The notes: generated by a model from the sequence alone, not told the origin. Positions 19,301 to 30,940 are shown, numbered from the stretch's first letter. The stretch is DNA of 64,000 nucleotides from Mrakia gelida (GCA_024345305.1 BRON01000023.1:62001-126000); one strand, 5' to 3'. Numbers and translations: made by a program.

Positions 19301-20476
19301 CTGGTCGCTCACCTCCTTAAGGCCATCTACGGACTCAAACAATCCCCCCTCAACTTTTACAACCACTCCTCGGACTTCTTCTCCGCCCTCGATTTTCACG
19401 CCATCGAAGCCGATCACTGCCTTTACGTCGGATGGAAGGACGGTCGTCGCAGGATGTTGATCCAATACGTCGACGATTTCATCGTCGCAGGATCGAAGGA
19501 AGACGTCGAGGAAGTCATGGGCAAGACGAAGGATAGGTTCACCATCGACGATCGAGGAAACCTGGAGGACGGAATGATGTTAGGAATGAAGGTCCAACGG
19601 GACCGAGCGAAGAGGACCATCTCGCTCACTCAACAACGATACTCGGAGGAGATCCTCGAACGATTCGAGTTGGGAAACGTCAAGCCCGCTCGAACGCCAA
19701 TGGACAAGCACAAGCAGCTCATGATCGGTTCGGATCTTTCAAAGGAGGACCTACGAGGAATCGATCAAACGCACTATCTCCAAGCCGTCGGATCCCTCAT
19801 GTACCTCATGGTCTGCACCCGTCCGGACCTCGCCTATTCAGTGGGAGTCATCAGCAGATTCAGCAGCGACCCCCGAGCCATCCATTGGGCAGCCGTCAAA
19901 CGGATCCTTCGCTACATCGCAGGAACCAAGAGTCACGGACTCACCCTGGGAGGGAATCCCAAAGCACCGATCCTCGAGATGTGGACGGACGCCGACTACG
20001 CAGGAGATCACGAAACAAGGAGGTCAACGACAGGATACCTCATCAAACTTTTCGGTAGTCCCGTGGTCTGGGCAAGTAGGAGGCAGAAGGCAATCAGCAA
20101 GTCGTTGCACGAGTCAGAATACATCGCTCTCTCTCAAGGATGCCAAAACCTCCTCTGGGTCGCCAAACTACTCCATCAATTGAGATACGACATTCCCACC
20201 GCTCACGTCTACGTCGACAACCAAGGAGCAATCGAAACAACCAAGAACGGGACCCATTCAGAGAGGGCAAAGCACATCGACGTCGCGTACAAATACGGGC
20301 GCGAGCTCCTCCAAAACGAAGTCATCTCTCTCTCTCACTGTCCGACCGATCGGATGACGGCGGATATCCTTACGAAGGCATTAGGATGGGAGAAGTTGGA
20401 GAGGTTTAGGGCAGAAATGGGCGTTGACATACAGAAGAGGGATGACACAGTTCATCTCGTCGAGTGGGAGTGTTGA
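19301..20476 (+). mobile_element. copia RT/RNase H fragment
   Basis: Open throughout and highly similar to 2110-3292, from LLKAIYGLKQSP through QYVDDFIV to the terminal HLVEWEC and TGA. It lacks Gag, protease, integrase and the N-terminal part of RT. Differences cluster near the end (LLHQLRYDIPTAHVYVDN). A truncated element whose intact frame implies recent truncation. Confidence 0.9.
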
Positions 20477-20660
20477 ATATGTTGATTAATGCGTCGAGAT
20501 TACTGTTCATATTTGCTTTATACTCTTCATCGCCTCCACGTTTCACTTCCACGTAGTTAGACGTCGCTTTTTCTTTCGACCTCAAGAACTTTCGTCTTCA
20601 TAGCTTAAGTTGATACAATAACTTGCACAACCTAACTTCCCAGGACCGGAAGTTTCAACA
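20471..20660 (+). mobile_element. copia 3' LTR (190 bp)
   Basis: TGTTGAA...TTTCAACA, abutting the pol fragment with the GTGGGAG polypurine tract before it. It is closest to the solo LTR at 5994-6181. It interrupts a copy of the gene at 38430-39884, whose 3' end resumes at 20661. Confidence 0.9.
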
Positions 20661-20779
20661 GAAACCATTAGGCGGAAGATCAGTCTCGTTCGATGAGAGA
20701 GGAGCACAAGGCAAGTCTCTTGGTTTGTTTCTTTTTTGGATCCGATCGCGCTGGCTCAGGGAAGATTTCACTTATCTGA
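20661..20779 (+). pseudogene. 3' end of a copy of the hypothetical gene at 38430
   Basis: It matches the last coding exon and final intron of that gene in inverted orientation (SVSFDE, then a donor-like GCAAGTCTC where the other copy has GTAAGTCTC, then a short last exon ending TGA at 20777-20779). Everything upstream was lost at the copia LTR. Confidence 0.65.
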
Positions 20780-21370
20780 ATGACGCCGTTCTTGTGGTTT
20801 AGCTTTCAATGCTACGTCGATCGGACGCAACAACATTCTCTTGCACAAGTTTGAGTCTACTTCCACGTCGTGTACTTTTCCTTTCTGACTTCTATACCCC
20901 TCTTAGTTCCGTCCATCTGTTATGACTGCTTTGTTCCCTTGATCCGCTTTCACTCCTACGTCCTCATCCGTAACCCAGTAATCCGTAATGTTCCAGCCCT
21001 CACACTCTTTTATTCTTGCTCCGTTTTATTTGGCTGATCTGCCTTCTGTACGTAGGCCTAACTTCGTTCTTTGACATTTCGATGTCCTATAGCTCTCAAA
21101 GATTCATTTGGATTGCACCTCTTTCTTCTTCAACCAAAAAGCGGAGTACTTACTACCACTGCTCTGAATTGATCAGTAACCGCCTAGCCCCACAGAACCT
21201 ATATAGACAGCCTGTCGTTTCCATTGCCTAGCGTAGACTGATGATCATTGATAACAGGTGGTAGTTCAGAACTGTCGCCACAAGTGTGTAAAGTTCGTTC
21301 AGCGACGACCTGTATCTCAAGATAAGACGTAACGCGTTTTGATAATGCTAGCGATTCGAAGAGGGAGCGC
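20661..21370 (+). repeat. Inverted duplicate of 37800-38535
   Basis: It aligns over most of its length with the reverse complement of 37800-38535, including the 3' gene end and about 600 bp of flank. Its right part overlaps repeat R2. Confidence 0.75.
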
Positions 21371-21700
21371 AGCATCGATAGCAGAGACTGCGCTACTTAG
21401 ACTGACATCTCAGGCTTGACTCATGGGGACCTAGGGGGAGAGTAGGAAGAGGAAGGTACTAACCGAGGAGGTGTCGAGCGTGTGCCAAAAAGGTTGGCAG
21501 GGCAGATGCCTCAAAAAGTGTGGTGAGGAAGGTGAATGTGATGGCTTCCAGGTATGTAGTATTAACTGGGACACGAAGGATGAGCTAGGGGTACCGAATA
21601 CTGTGAAGGGGTGGAGGAAGAAGGGAAGACGAAAGGAGTGGTGAGCGGTTCAGAACGCGCAGCCAGAGCCGCGGTCTTAGCGCGGCCGCTACGATCAAGA
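21206..21700 (+). repeat. Dispersed repeat R2, copy 2
   Basis: Counterpart of 6364-6860, beginning with the same palindrome and ending at GCGCGGCCGCTA. The left third is also present inverted near 37815-38000. No coding capacity is conserved between copies. Confidence 0.65.
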
Positions 21701-21867
21701 CAGATAGAAACCATCACGTCTCAATATGGTGGCTCGCTCTCCTTGTTCTCGCTCAGTTCCAACATCGTCCAATGTAGCACAGTGGTATTTTGGGCCTTCA
21801 ACTCTGCAACCTGTTCCAAAGCAATTGCTTGGTATCTTCGTGATGTTGGTTGCATCAAGCTCCGAGA

Positions 21868-21936
21868 CCTCATCGTCTAGCGTAGGATGATAACTAACTT
21901 GCACAACCTAACTTCCCAGGACCGGAAGTTTCAACA
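21868..21936 (+). repeat. Truncated copia LTR (3' 69 bp)
   Basis: Identical or nearly so to 3395-3463, ending TTTCAACA. Confidence 0.8.
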
Positions 21937-21997
21937 GGACGAAGGTCAGTCTATCTCCTCAGCGTCTTCAGAGCCGTAGGAAGATAGATAGTATCAC

Positions 21998-22355
21998 TCA
22001 TGTAAGCGTGCAAAGCAGCTGCGATAGTTCGCGAAGGCGAACAAGTAATACCATTGATGCAGCGAAGAAGACATGGCAGGGCGAGGAAGGAGGTCGAGGT
22101 GTTGGAGGTTCAAAACGAAGAGCTGGCTTCTCGCTCGTTTCAAGGGCATCAGCACTTGGCGAGGGTAGGGAACGTTCGTTGCAGAGCGGATCAATGGATT
22201 TGGATGCGGGAAGTTTTGGTTTGAGGGAGGCGAAGGAGGAAGAAACAAGCAGGAAGGCCACCGCCAAGGGTCGAGGGTTAAACTTGAAGTCGAGGGAATT
22301 CAGACGAACTGGCCTCCCGAGGCTGCTAGAAAGAGATGCAGAGTGTACGAAGAAG
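21998..22355 (-). CDS. Hypothetical protein, C-terminal exon
   Basis: After a TTTCTAG acceptor near 22350 the minus strand stays open for about 115 codons, with a hydrophobic block (AVAFLLVSSSFASL) and a proline-rich part (FEPPTPRPPSSPC). No upstream exon or family is recognised. It could be a chance frame. 22356-22882 holds no clear gene. Confidence 0.25.
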
Positions 22356-22882
22356 GCATGGGGGCGAGGAAAAGAGTGAGCACCAGGTCGAGAGAAGGGA
22401 AGGGGAAAGGGGTCGCCGTCGAGAGGAAAGAGAGGAAGGAAGGAGGTCGTGGGAGGTGAGCTTCGACCTTTTTTTGGAAGTTCAGAACTGCGCTCGCCTT
22501 GCCTTGGGCAGCTCGGGTGTTTACTTGTTTACTCGGATCGATTGGTAGTAGGACGGACCTAAGGCGAAGCGAATCCCAGGAACGTTGCTTGAGAGAAGAC
22601 GCTGGAGAAAGGACGAGGGAGGGGGCAAACGTGCAGAGGAGGAACGAGGCGCGTCGAGCTGACAGGGTCGTCGAGATCGTGCGCTGATCCGCGACCTTTC
22701 GAGGAAGTCAGATATTTTCCGAGTCCTCCCGTCTTCAGGCGACCAGCGAAGGACAAAAGAGCAACTCTTTTCCCTCGTTGTCGTCGGAAAGTCTCGACAA
22801 CGGACTCCCTTGCCTTCTCGTCTTCCCCCTCTCCATCAGGACTCGAGAAGTTTCCCCCAGTGAGATAGATTAGAGAGGAAGT

Positions 22883-24708
22883 CTACGCAACCGGCAGTCT
22901 CTGCTCCTCCTTCGTTCCTGCTCCCATCCCTTCCTCAGCGGCCTTCTTGAGAGCTTCCGTCTCCGCCTGAGTCCTCAACCGACCGTGTTCGAGTCGTTCC
23001 TTCCTCTCGCTGAATCGATCCGAGAGCATCCTAGATAGAACGAGGGGGAGAGAGAAGAGGATGTCAGATCCGAGTGGGACTTCGAAGATGAAGAGGAGGG
23101 AGAGGGAGACGAACTCTGAGTGAGGGGTGAGAAGGCAGGTGACGCGAACGAGTTCCTCAGCGACGTCGACGACTCGTTCTCGGTTGGAGGACGCGAGCAT
23201 TCGACCACCTGGAGTGAAGGTTGTCCATGCCTGGAGACGGATGGGAAGAGGGAAAAGCGAGCGAGGGTCAGCTGTTCGAGGTTTGAGGTTCACCGAGAAG
23301 GGGAAGACGCGTCGTTGATTTGATCCGAGAGCTTAGATGACGAACCTTTGGCAGACTCGCTTGGTTCGGAATCGTGAACATCTGTAAGACGAGACCGCAG
23401 ATCAGAAAGGAGTGTCAGTCTCGTTTCCTCAGCGTGAACGGAAGAGAGCAGAGCAAAGGCGAACGAACCCTCATCTGCAGACGCAAGCGAGAAAGCAGGT
23501 GGTCAGCGACGCGATCTCTCTTTCGGCTCATCGATTCATCGAGGTCGAAGAAAGGACCACTCACCCATCGACCCAGGATTCTCAGCGTGTTGACAGTGTT
23601 GAAGCTCTGACTCCCTCCGTTGACCTGCGAAACGGCGAGCGTTCTTCCCTGCGTTGGTCGAACAGAACCGGTCGCGAGAGGGATCCAGTCGATCTGAGTC
23701 TTCATGACTCCAGTGATGGTTCCATGCTGCTCTGGGCTGAGTGAGGGTGAAACGTGGAGCGAGACCGAGAGCGTGGTGAGTCAGTTGAGGAACGAGATCG
23801 GGCAGCGAGAAAGAGGAGTGCGAGAGAAACGAGCGACTCACGAAACCCAGACTTGACCGTCGCTCCACTGGCTCAGCAGCCTCAGCTCTACAACTTTGGG
23901 GTTCGTAACCGAGACTTCATCTTTCATAGGGAGACCAGAGCTACAGAGGAGAGAGAGATGAGGAAAAAAGGGATCAGGACGCGAGCCGACGACTCCCTCG
24001 CTCCTCACCTCTTGCCTTGCAACTCACGGATCAAAAACGCGAACGTCAGCTCCAATGTGCTCGAGGAGACGAGCGTACTCGAAGGCCATGAGTTTGGAGT
24101 AGGATCTGGAACGAAGGATGCGAGAGTAAGGGGAAGAGAGGAAAGGTCAGCGAGGGTTGAGCTCGAACGAAGGGGGGACGGAGGGCTAAATCTGATCGAT
24201 CCGAGCTCACCTTTCCCTCAGCGACCCATAGAGAACGAGGAACTTAAGCGGTGTAGATCTTTGGCTTGTCATCTCCTTGGCTTGAGCGAGATCCAACGAG
24301 TCGAGGATCCATTCGGCTTCAACTGGGTCGTTCAAAGAAGAAGAGCTCGAGGGGAGTCGATAAGGATGATAGAGGGGAGAGTCCTCGGGGAAGATGGTGG
24401 AGGAGGAAGTTGACCTGGAGGAACGAGAAAGTTGAAGACGGAGGTCAGATCTTGGTACAAGATATGCGAGAGAGGTAGCAGTAGTTGGAAGGTGGGGGGA
24501 GGAGAGGAGAGAGACGAGGGGACGGAAGGGTCGAAGCTCACATCTGGCGGCGATTCGTCGAGGAAGGATGGAACGAGAGTGGGAAGGTTGGTGGGCGAAA
24601 GCAGAGGCTGCTGGTAGCTCTGAGGGATGCAGAGGTGGTAGGTGGTGTAGAGACGAGGGCTGAAGCGAGAAGGAAGGAAGGCCGAACAAGACGAGGAAGA
24701 AGGAGCAT
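22883..24708 (-). CDS. arsH: ArsH-type NADPH-FMN oxidoreductase (arsenical resistance)
   Basis: Core exons: 24211-24414, 24028-24105, 23842-23940, 23565-23736, 23469-23474, 23348-23383, 23115-23230 and 22883-23030, all in phase. Motifs follow Ars[15 protein letters not shown] (flavin phosphate loop, finished by [16 protein letters not shown]), [80 protein letters not shown]. ArsH oxidises trivalent organoarsenicals with NADPH and FMN. The fifth core exon is only 6 nt and supplies MR in GRW-MR-MFT. The start is uncertain: ATG at 24708 (341 aa, basic presequence-like N-terminus), or an ATG assembled across the first intron (286 aa). It lies upstream of and divergent from ACR3. Confidence 0.9.
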
Positions 24709-24790
24709 TCGACGTTGGGGAGGAGGAAAGAAAGAGCATCATCCGGCTGTATCGGATCGCTCAGCAAAGTCAGCTAAACGAGGCTGCGCT

Positions 24791-24801
24791 TTCGAATTCG
24801 A
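24791..24801. promoter_or_regulatory. TTCGAATTCGA palindrome upstream of ACR3 copy A
   Basis: TTCGAATTCGA, followed by TCTCGACTTTGACT, lies between divergent arsH and ACR3-A. The same core occurs at 31035-31050 and, in part (GGAATTCGA), near 17868, both in divergent promoters of acr2/MBL-like pairs. Confidence 0.4.
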
Positions 24802-24903
24802 TCTCGACTTTGACTGCTTCGTGGCTTGGAAGGAGGAAGAAATAGCTCGCGATTCTGCAGCCTCGCTGTCTTCTCCCCCTACACCCACCCACCCAGCCTC
24901 AAG

Positions 24904-27049
24904 ATGCAATCTCAAGAACCTTCCTCCTCTCCAGCACTACCCTCCTCGGCAACGGTCAGGTCCGAAACCACGGCAGCAGGTCCTCACGAAGGCGAAGTTG
25001 GAGGAACAACCACGACAGGTGAGCTTCGACCTCCTTCCCTTTTCCTTTCCTTGTCGCTCGAGCTCTTCGCTGACTCGCTCTTCCGTCTTCTTCTCCTCCT
25101 CTTTACTCTCTACCAGCTCTTCTCAAGGGTCTGGGCTTCCTTGATCGTTTCCTCGCGTTCTTCGTTCTCCTAGCAATGATTTTGGGGGTGGTGTGAGTGC
25201 TAGCTCTCCCACTCCTCCTGCCTTCGATCGACTCCCTTTCCTTCCCTCGCGCACTCGTTCCTCTCGCAAACTGACCCTCCTTCCTCTCCTTTCCTTCTCT
25301 GATAGGATTGGGAAGTTTGCTCCCAACGTCAACGCCGTCCTCAATGGTTCCACTCTACGAGGAGTCTCGATTCGTGAGTCGTCTCGTTCCAGGGCAGTTC
25401 GTTTCGCGAACTCAACCTTCCGACTTCAAGAACACTGACCTCCCTCCTCCCTTCCCCCTCTCTGCTACCTCCAGCTCTCGTCGTTGGACTTCTCGTCATG
25501 ATGTGGCCCATTTTGACCAAAGGTGAGTCCACCTCTCCTCCTTCCACTCGACCTGCCAGCGCTGACCTCGGCTCGCTCCTCGCTCGTCGCTCGCCCACCA
25601 GTTCAATACGAGAAACTTCCTCAGGTCTTCAAGACCAAGAAGATGTGGTATCAGATCGCCATCTCTCTCGTTCTGAACTGGATTATAGCGCCCTTCGTGA
25701 GCTTTATCTTTTGTCGCGTTCTGGTTCGAAGCGCGAGGACGAAGAACTGATATTGCGCTCTCGCTTCGTTTGTCGTCCTTTGTGCAGGTCATGCTCGCCA
25801 TCGCTTGGGCTACTCTTCCCGACCTGCCGACTTATCGAACTGGAGTTATCATGGTTGGGCTTGCGAGGTGTATCGCGATGGTCATGGTGAGCTCTCTGTC
25901 TCTCTTTTCTCGGCGAGCGAGGTTGGGAAGCTCAACTGACCCTCGACGCATCTTCGATTTTCCTCGCTCAGATCTGGAACCACCTCGCTGGAGGAGACGG
26001 AGACTACTGTGCCGTCCTCGTCATCATCAACTCGATCCTTCAAATCATCCTCTACTCGCCCATGTCGCTTCTTTTCGTCAACGTGATAGGAGGAGAGGAT
26101 AGTCTCAGGCTCGATTATGGAAACACAGCACTCGCCGTCGTTATCGTTCGTCCCTGTATTCCGTTTGGTGCCCCTCACCAGCACTTACATCGCTGAGTAC
26201 GCTCTCTCTTTTCTTCTCTCGCAGTACCTCGGGATCCCTCTCGTCGCAGGTTTCGTCACTCGAGTCGTGTTCCGTCACCTCCTCGGTCCCGCTCGGTTCC
26301 AATCGCACTTCATCCCCTGGTTCGCTCCTTGGTCCCTCATCGGTCTCCTCTACATCATCATCATCATCTTCGCCGAGCAGGCTACCAGGATCCTCGACAA
26401 CCTCGGTCCCACATTCAGGGTCTTCGTTCCCAGTGAGTCGCAGATCGAGAGTCGGGATCAGTCGACGCGACGAGGATTGCCGTTCGACTTTGACTAATCC
26501 TCCTGCCCTTATCGTTTGATCTCTCTCTTCTCGACAGTGGTCGTGTACTTCTGCGTCATGTGGAGTGCTACTTTCTTCGGAGTTTGGTGGTTCGGGAGGA
26601 GGCACGCGGGAGACAAGTGGGGAGGGAGCTACGAGATGGCCGTCGTTCAGTCATTCACGAGCGCCAGCAACAACTTCGAGCTTGCCATAGCCGTCTGCAT
26701 GTGAGTAGCTGCTCACGCTATCTCTCCCCTCTTAACTCTGTCTCTCTCTCTTTTTCGACTCTGGTCTCGTCGTTCGATCTCTTCACTGACGCGTCGGTCT
26801 CTCCTCCTTTTTCTCTTCTCCAGCGCCGTCTACGGAGTCGATTCCGATCAGGCCCTGGCCGCTACCATCGGACCTCTAGTCGAAGTTCCTGTTCTCCTCG
26901 CTCTCACTTGGGTTGCGCTCTACCTCAAGAAGAAACTCGACTGGTCGGAGAAGAGGACGGTCGGCTCGAGGGAGACGGAGGGAGGAATTGCGCACGAGGA
27001 TACGAGCTCGGAACAGCCTCACGAGAAGAGTCCCGATGCCTCCGCTTAA
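24904..27049 (+). CDS. ACR3: Arsenite efflux transporter ACR3, copy A
   Basis: Ten exons from ATG 24904 to TAA 27047-27049. After a hydrophilic N-terminus come FLDRFLAFFVLLAMILGVV, IGKFAPNVNAVL, LVVGLLVMMWPILTK, YEKLPQVFKTKKMWYQIAIS, MVGLARCIAMVM-IWNHLAGG (with the conserved transport cysteine), YLGIPLVAGFVTRVVF, LIGLLYIIIIIFAEQA, SNNFELAIAVCI and IGPLVEVPVLLALTWVALYL. This is the ten-helix ACR3/BASS fold, which extrudes As(III) from the cytosol. The C-terminus is a short charged tail. It is the first of a head-to-tail pair with 27768-29864; exons are alike but most introns are not. No lesion was seen. Confidence 0.95.
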
Positions 27050-27767
27050 TGATTTACGTATAGCTATGCATTGTCTTTACGACCCTCATGTGTGGCTCTG
27101 GAAAGAGAGAAGAGCAAGAGTTGTTGTCCTGAAACGGAAGACGCGTAGCGATCTTAACTCAGACTTTGTTCACGAGCGTCTTTCTTCTCGCTCCGGTAGT
27201 CCAAGGCCTTCACCTACCACAACGAGAGAGGCGAAAGTATCGTAACTGTGCTGAGGCCAGTGAGGCTTTCCAAAGGAGCGAAGATCCGAGGTCGAAAGCA
27301 CCAAGTGGGCGAGGCGAGGTCGGCGAGGCGAGAAACTAGACTAAGGGGAAGAGAAGCAGATGACCAGGCGTTTATCGACTTCAAGGGAGAGTCCAACTGG
27401 AGCCCCTACTAGCTTGAAGACGACTTTGATCTCAACATCTCTGGAATGAGCACGTTCGCGTTGCGGATCAGTGTTTCAGCCCTCGGCCCTCCGAACGCGT
27501 CGCCTGAGGCCGTCTCGAGTCTTCTTCTTCAAAGTGATGCTCTTCCGACGTCCTCGGACGACAACGGCCTACCCCAGCTTGGATCTTGAATTTGCTGCTC
27601 GCTGACGAAGAAGAGCTCGAATCGAGGCAGTGAAAAATCTGGAGAGGCTGGGCTGATCAACCAAACGAACTCAACTCGATTTCGAAGTTCGTTTCCGTTT
27701 AAGAAGCTCATCGACTTTCTTCCTTTCTCCTTCTCCTACACCACCCACTGTCTCCATCTCACTGAAG
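27050..27767. other. Intergenic region between the two ACR3 genes
   Basis: No coding exon recognised. The last 150 bp, before ATG 27768, should hold the ACR3-B promoter. An ACTCGATTTCGAAGTTCG stretch near 27674-27691 resembles the TCGAA-centred elements before the other arsenic genes. Confidence 0.4.
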
Positions 27768-29864
27768 ATGACCTCTCTCGAACCTACTCTCTCTCAAGCT
27801 CAGCCATCGCCTGTAGTGGCCAGGTCGGAAACAACAGCAGTCGAAGAAGAACAAGAGGCAGGATCCGGAGGGACGACCACGAAAGGTGAGCTCGACCTCC
27901 TTTCCATTCTAGAGCTCTCCCTCGCTGACCGTCTCCCTCTCCCCCCCTTGACTTTCTACCAGCCCTCATCAAGAGTCTCAGCTTCCTGGATCGCTTTCTC
28001 GCCGTCTTCGTTCTCCTAGCAATGATCTTGGGGGTGGTGTGAGTGCCAGCCCTCGCTCCCTCCGACCGACTCGTTCTCGCTCATTCCCTCGAGCTCTCGT
28101 TCCTCTCGCAAGCTGACCTCCCTTTCGCTGCTTCCTCGCCTCATTAGTATCGGAAAGTTTGCTCCCAACGTCAACGCCGTTCTTAATGGATCTACGCTGA
28201 AGGGAGTTTCGATCCGTGAGTGCATCACGTTCGTCTCGAGCTCAACCTTCCAAGCTCAAGAATATTGACCTCCGTCCTCGCCTACCTTCCCGTCTCTGCT
28301 ACCTCCAGCCCTCGTCGTCGGCCTTCTCGTGATGATGTGGCCTATCTTGACCAAAGGTCAGCGAGTTCCTTCCTTCGCTACATCCTTTCAAGCTCGTTGG
28401 CTGACCTGGTCCGCGTTTCGTCGTCCCGTCGCCATCAGTTCAATACGAGAAACTCCCTCAGGTCTTCCAAACCAAGAAGATGTGGTACCAGATCGCTATC
28501 TCCCTCGTTCTCAACTGGATCGTTGGACCTTTCGTAAGCCCCTCGACCCATCTCCTCTCCTGCTGGAGCTCGAAGAAGACGAGAGACTGACTCGGCCTTC
28601 CTTCATTCGCTTTCTTCGTTCAGGTCATGCTCGCCATCGCTTGGGCCACTCTCCCTGATCTGCCGACTTATCGAACTGGAGTTATCATGGTTGGGCTTGC
28701 GAGATGTATTGCGATGGTTATGGTGAGCTCTTGCTGTATCCTTTCTCGAATCGTGAACTTGAGAAATCGCGACTGACCTCTCGACGCGTCTTCTCTTCTC
28801 CTTTTACAGATCTGGAACCACCTCGCTGGAGGAGATGGAGACTACTGCGCCGTCCTCGTCATCATCAACTCGATCCTTCAAATCATCCTCTACTCGCCCA
28901 TGTCCCTTCTCTTCGTCAACGTGATAGGAGGAGAGGAGAGTCTCAGGCTCGATTATGGAAACACAGCACTCGCCGTCGTTATCGTTCGTCCCTGTATTCC
29001 GTCTGGTGCCCCTCACCAGCACTTACATCGCTGAGTACGCTCTCTCTTTTCTTCTCTCGCAGTACCTCGGGATCCCTCTCGTCGCAGGTTTCGTCACTCG
29101 AGTCGGCTTTCGACGTCTCCTCGGTCCCGCTCGATTCAACACCCACTTCCTCCCTTGGTTCGCTCCCTGGTCCCTCATCGGTCTTCTCTACATCATCATC
29201 ATCATCTTCGCCGAGCAGGCTACGAGGATCCTCGACAACCTCGGTCCCACATTCAGAGTTTTCGTGCCGAGTGAGTTCCAGACGACGACAGCACCACTTC
29301 CTCCCCTCGTCCTCGGCTGACCTTCCCCCCCTCCATCCTTCCCCCTTATTTCGCGTCTGTCAGTGGTCCTTTACTTCACCATCATGTGGAGCGGGACCTT
29401 CTGGGGAGTTTGGTGGTTCGGGAGGAGAAAGGGAGGTGACAAGTGGGGAGGAACTTACGAGATGGCCGTCGTTCAGTCGTTCACTGCTAGTTCGAACAAC
29501 TTCGAGCTCGCTATCGCAGTCTGCATGTGAGTTGAGCTTCTCTTTTCCTCTTTCTCTCCCTCTCCTTCTCTCCCTTGTTTTGAACGACTCCTCCTCCAGT
29601 CTCTAACGCGCCGCTTCTCTTTTCCTCCCGTTTCTTTCTTTCTTCTCCAGCGCAATCTACGGAGTCGATTCGGATCAAGCTCTCGCCGCCACAATCGGAC
29701 CTTTAGTCGAGGTTCCTGTTCTGCTCGCTCTCACTTGGGTCGCGCTCTACCTCAAGAAGAAGCTCGACTGGTCGGAGAAGAGGACCGTTGGCTGGACCGA
29801 GACGGAGGGAGGAGTCGTTCAGGAGGAGAAGACGCGCGAGAAGAGTTCGGAGATCGAGAAGTAG
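27768..29864 (+). CDS. ACR3: Arsenite efflux transporter ACR3, copy B
   Basis: Same exon plan as copy A, from ATG 27768 to TAG 29862-29864, with the same motifs (GLARCIAMVM-IWNHLAGG, LIGLLYIIIIIFAEQA, SNNFELAIAVCI, IGPLVEVPVLLALTWVALYL). The N- and C-terminal tails differ from copy A. The exon 'IWNHL' and the following intron are almost identical to copy A while other introns are unrelated in sequence, which points to gene conversion. No disabling change was seen. It is tail-to-tail with acr2 at 30126, with 261 bp between them. Confidence 0.95.
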
Positions 29865-30125
29865 CTTTACCTTACGCCTTACGTATTATGCTGTAGTTTT
29901 GACATTGATCGGCTTTTCGAAAGGAATCGAGGAGGAAAACGACTGCTCTTGAAGCGAGACGTGTCTCGTCTCGATTTACCTCAGGTCTTTGACAACGAGT
30001 CTTTGGCTTCTCCCACTGACAAGTTTCAAGCTCCTCGCCTAGCTGGTAAGTCTGCGGATCGCTCGGAAAGACTCGCAGTCTCTCGAAAGGAAGCGCAGGC
30101 GACGCAAAAACTTGCATCGATCTGA

Positions 30126-30940
30126 TCACAACCGAATCAACCCATCCTTCTCGCCCCCGTACTTCTCCTCCCAAGCCTTGATTCCACCCGTCAGAACGAG
30201 AGCCTTGCTTCCAGACTCCTGCTTCTTATCCAGAAGATCCTGGTACCAGGCTGGGAAAATGAAAAGAAGAGGGAGAGGAAAGCGATGAGCATCGAGTCAG
30301 CGAGGCGAGTCGACGAGACTGAACGTGCGTGCGACAAGAAGAATGCGAACAAAAAACCTCACCAGCACATCTGGGTCCTCGGCCAGCGGAGGAGCTGCAG
30401 TGAAAGATGACGAGAGGGATCCTGAAGAGAGAGAAGAGAGGGGTTGAAGATCAGAGAACGGACAAAATTGAGGAAGGTCCAACGCGGGGAGTCGAACTCG
30501 ACTCACTTTGAGAGCATGGGGTACAGGGCTGGGAGAGTCTGATAGAAGGTCTGAGCAGCCAAGTTGATGGCTGAGGGGATGAAGAAGTCGTTGGGAGCCT
30601 GGTGCGGAGGTGATGAAACGAAGAGCAGACTCAGTCGTCGAAACGAACCGGAAGACGTCGAGCTCACGGCCTCGTCTGCTCCCTCCCTCCGAGCACTCAC
30701 CTCGATATCGGTTCTTCGAACGTCAACGACGACCCAATCGACTCCTCCTTTGAGCTGACCTGCCTTCTCTCTCTCGAGGACGGCGTGAAGCTCGTCTACG
30801 GAGATGCCAGCAGGCTTTGAAACGGGAGCTGGGAGGTGGGCGAACCAGGAGGGAGGTTTGGAGGAGAGGACGGCGGCTTCGGTGGTGGTAGCCGTCGCTT
30901 TCGCGAGAAGGTTGGAAGCGGTTTGAAGAGAGGAGGGCAT
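30126..30940 (-). CDS. ACR2: Acr2/Cdc25-type arsenate reductase (rhodanese fold), 171 aa
   Basis: Exons 30701-30940, 30507-30598, 30363-30421 and 30126-30250 join in phase (516 nt). The N-terminus (MPSSLQTASNLLAKAT) is basic and serine-rich, possibly mitochondrial. Rhodanese features follow: VDWVVVDVRRTD (strand and CDC25-like DVR), PSAINLAAQTFYQTLP, then the catalytic loop HCSSSAGRGPRCAG, which fits HCX5R, and a final helix with ALVLTGGIKAWEEKYGG. The active-site Cys and loop Arg are both present. This loop is shared by Acr2 arsenate reductases, Cdc25 phosphatases and Ych1-like sulfurtransferases. The arsenate-reductase call rests on the ACR3/ArsH neighbours. Divergent from the MBL-like gene at 31325. 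Confidence 0.85.

Noticed and set aside
30126..30940. Calling this gene a sulfurtransferase paired with a persulfide dioxygenase
   Set aside because: The adjacent MBL protein follows glyoxalase II, not ETHE1, motifs, and the neighbours are ACR3 and ArsH, so an Acr2-type reductase fits better. A thiosulfate/Ych1-like activity is not excluded.
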